Shown here piece by piece: positions 6,905 to 7,926 of a stretch of DNA of 7,926 nt. The stretch comes from an uncultured Clostridia bacterium (GTDB lineage: Bacteria; Bacillota; Clostridia; Oscillospirales; Ruminococcaceae): contig CAMNBY010000123.1 of the NCBI GenBank assembly GCA_946533615.1, forward strand, positions 1 through 7,926, in the 5' to 3' direction. The position numbers were made by a program, and so were the translations under genes. The stretch's first letter is position 1, and the number at the start of each line of letters is the position of its first letter. Below the pieces are notes generated by a model. The model made no database searches. It saw only the letters and a list, made by a program, of their open reading frames with translations, and was not told the origin of the DNA.

Positions 6905-6913
6905 ATCAACAAA

Positions 6914-7483
6914 ATGTTTTTTATTATGTCTTTATTGCTTATCGCAGTGCTCACGGCAGCCGACCAGCTGATAAAGCTTGCAGTAGTCAAGAATATCCAG
7001 CTCGGCGAGATAATAAGGGTCCTCCACATCGGAGATCATAATATTTTCAGCCTGACCTATATCACCAACAAAGGCGCTGCCTGGAGCATAATGGAAGGCA
7101 AGACCTGGTATCTCGTCGGCTTTCCGATAATAATTCTTATCGCCGCGTTAGTTTATTTGTTCACCAAGCGCAACGAGAGCAAGCTGCTGAATGTTTCGCT
7201 TTCGCTGCTTATCGCGGGCGGTATCGGGAACCTTATCGACAGGATCCGCCTGAAAGAGGTCGTCGATTATATCCAGTTTGACCCGATAGATTTTCCGATC
7301 TTCAATTTTGCCGACATCTGTGTGGTCTTTGGAGTTATCCTGCTCTGCGCTTATTTCATTTTCTTCGACAAGAGCGGCGAGAAGCAGAAGACCCCCGTAG
7401 CCGCCGACAATTCCGAAAAAGCCGACACTGCCGAAGAAACACCCGATACAGAGCCAGAGGAACAGCCCGATGAACAGGCTTGA
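6914..7483 (+). CDS. lspA: Lipoprotein signal peptidase (signal peptidase II)
   Basis: LspA is the polytopic membrane aspartyl protease that removes signal peptides from diacylglyceryl-modified prolipoproteins. The 189-residue product shows four hydrophobic segments at about residues 2-20, 66-83, 92-107 and 132-151. Conserved motifs are AADQLIK (15-21), TYITNKGAAWSI (48-59), GGIGNLIDRI (102-111), VVDYI (116-120) and FNFADICVVFG (130-140). By alignment to known LspA, D118 and D134 form the catalytic aspartate dyad and N52 and D109 are the flanking conserved residues. Residues about 152-189 form an acidic, Thr/Pro-rich cytoplasmic tail (DTAEETPDTEPEEQPDEQA) not needed by the core family fold, which normally ends near 150-170. 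The gene lies 63 nt after ileS beyond a hairpin and overlaps the next gene by 14 nt. In Bacillus the same ileS–lspA–ylyB order holds, with ylyA inserted. Confidence 0.95.
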   Translation: MFFIMSLLLIAVLTAADQLIKLAVVKNIQLGEIIRVLHIGDHNIFSLTYITNKGAAWSIMEGKTWYLVGFPIIILIAALVYLFTKRNESKLLNVSLSLLIAGGIGNLIDRIRLKEVVDYIQFDPIDFPIFNFADICVVFGVILLCAYFIFFDKSGEKQKTPVAADNSEKADTAEETPDTEPEEQPDEQA

Positions 7484-7926
7484 ATTCCTGACGGACGAGA
7501 CCGCCGAAGGCCAGCGCATAGACAAGTGGCTGAATACAAAGCTCGTTGACATGAGCAGGAGCGCTTTGCAGAAGCTGCTCGAAGACGGAAAAATAACGAT
7601 CAGCGGCAAGACAGCGGCTAAAAACGCCAAGCTTCGCGCAGGCGTAGAAATAACCCTTGAGATCCCCGATCCCGAGACACTTGATGCTCAGCCGCAGAAC
7701 ATTCCTGTTGAGATCGTTTATGAAGATGATGAGCTGCTGGTGGTGAACAAAGCCAAGGGAATGGTAGTACACCCCGCAGCAGGAAATCCCGACGGCACGC
7801 TCGTGAACGCGCTTCTTTATCACTGCGAAGGCAAGCTATCTTCGATAAACGGCGTAATAAGGCCGGGCATCGTCCACAGGATAGACAAGAATACCAGCGG
7901 ACTGCTTGTAGTCGCTAAGACCGACA
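7470..7926 (+). CDS. RluA/RluD-family 23S rRNA pseudouridine synthase, 3' truncated by window
   Basis: The first 152 codons of a pseudouridine synthase run off the window end; full RluD-type proteins are about 300 residues, so roughly half is missing. An S4-like RNA-binding domain occupies about residues 14-75 (GQRIDKWLN, then MSRSALQKLLEDGKITISGK). The catalytic domain starts with IPVEIVYEDDELLVVNKAKGMVVHPAAG (78-105). The catalytic motif RPGIVHRIDKNTSGLLVVAK (131-150) places the nucleophilic aspartate at D139, as expected for RluA/RluD/YlyB members that isomerise uridines in 23S rRNA. GAGGA at 7457-7461 lies 8 nt before ATG 7470, and the start overlaps the 3' end of lspA by 14 nt, suggesting coupled expression. 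Position next to lspA points to the YlyB orthologue (annotated RluD), but several RluA-family paralogues exist in Firmicutes and the exact uridine target cannot be read from this fragment. Confidence 0.93.
   Translation, partial: MNRLEFLTDETAEGQRIDKWLNTKLVDMSRSALQKLLEDGKITISGKTAAKNAKLRAGVEITLEIPDPETLDAQPQNIPVEIVYEDDELLVVNKAKGMVVHPAAGNPDGTLVNALLYHCEGKLSSINGVIRPGIVHRIDKNTSGLLVVAKTD

Overview
The window reads as a chromosomal segment from a low-to-mid GC Firmicute, most likely a Ruminococcus-like member of the Oscillospiraceae/Clostridia. This rests on gene order (the Bacillus ylm–divIVA–ileS–lspA–ylyB block in a reduced form), strong AGGAGG-type ribosome binding sites, Clostridia-style protein features, and codon use rich in AGA/AGG Arg together with GAG and AAG. 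The genus is inference; no rRNA or other marker is present.

All supported genes lie on the + strand and are packed like an operon. In order they are: the last few codons of an unidentified upstream gene (1-44); a single-pass membrane-fusion (HlyD-like) protein (57-1262); the PLP-binding protein YggS/YlmE (1243-1959); the FtsZ-associated cell-division protein SepF (1964-2452); the S4-domain RNA-binding protein YlmH (2452-3228); DivIVA (3240-4040); isoleucyl-tRNA synthetase IleS (4061-6850); a Rho-independent-type hairpin (6858-6885); lipoprotein signal peptidase LspA (6914-7483); and the N-terminal part of an RluA/RluD-family pseudouridine synthase (7470 to the window edge). Junctions are overlaps (20, 1 and 14 nt) or short gaps (4, 11 and 20 nt). 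The only gap that holds a regulatory structure is the 63-nt ileS–lspA spacer. No gene-free stretch exceeds 300 bases.

The genes link septum formation and polar/septal scaffolding (SepF, DivIVA) with PLP homeostasis, ribosome quality control (YlmH), isoleucine tRNA charging, lipoprotein maturation and rRNA modification. The grouping is conserved across Firmicutes. Compared with Bacillus subtilis, ylmG between sepF and ylmH and ylyA between ileS and lspA are absent, and an HlyD-like gene is joined to the 5' side of yggS.

I see no mobile element, CRISPR array, phage gene, tRNA or riboswitch, and no convincing previously undescribed system. The most interesting points are the double deviation in the IleS catalytic signatures (HLGT in place of HIGH, TMHKS in place of KMSKS), the HlyD-like protein translationally tied to this division cluster, and low-complexity or acidic extensions on SepF, DivIVA and LspA.
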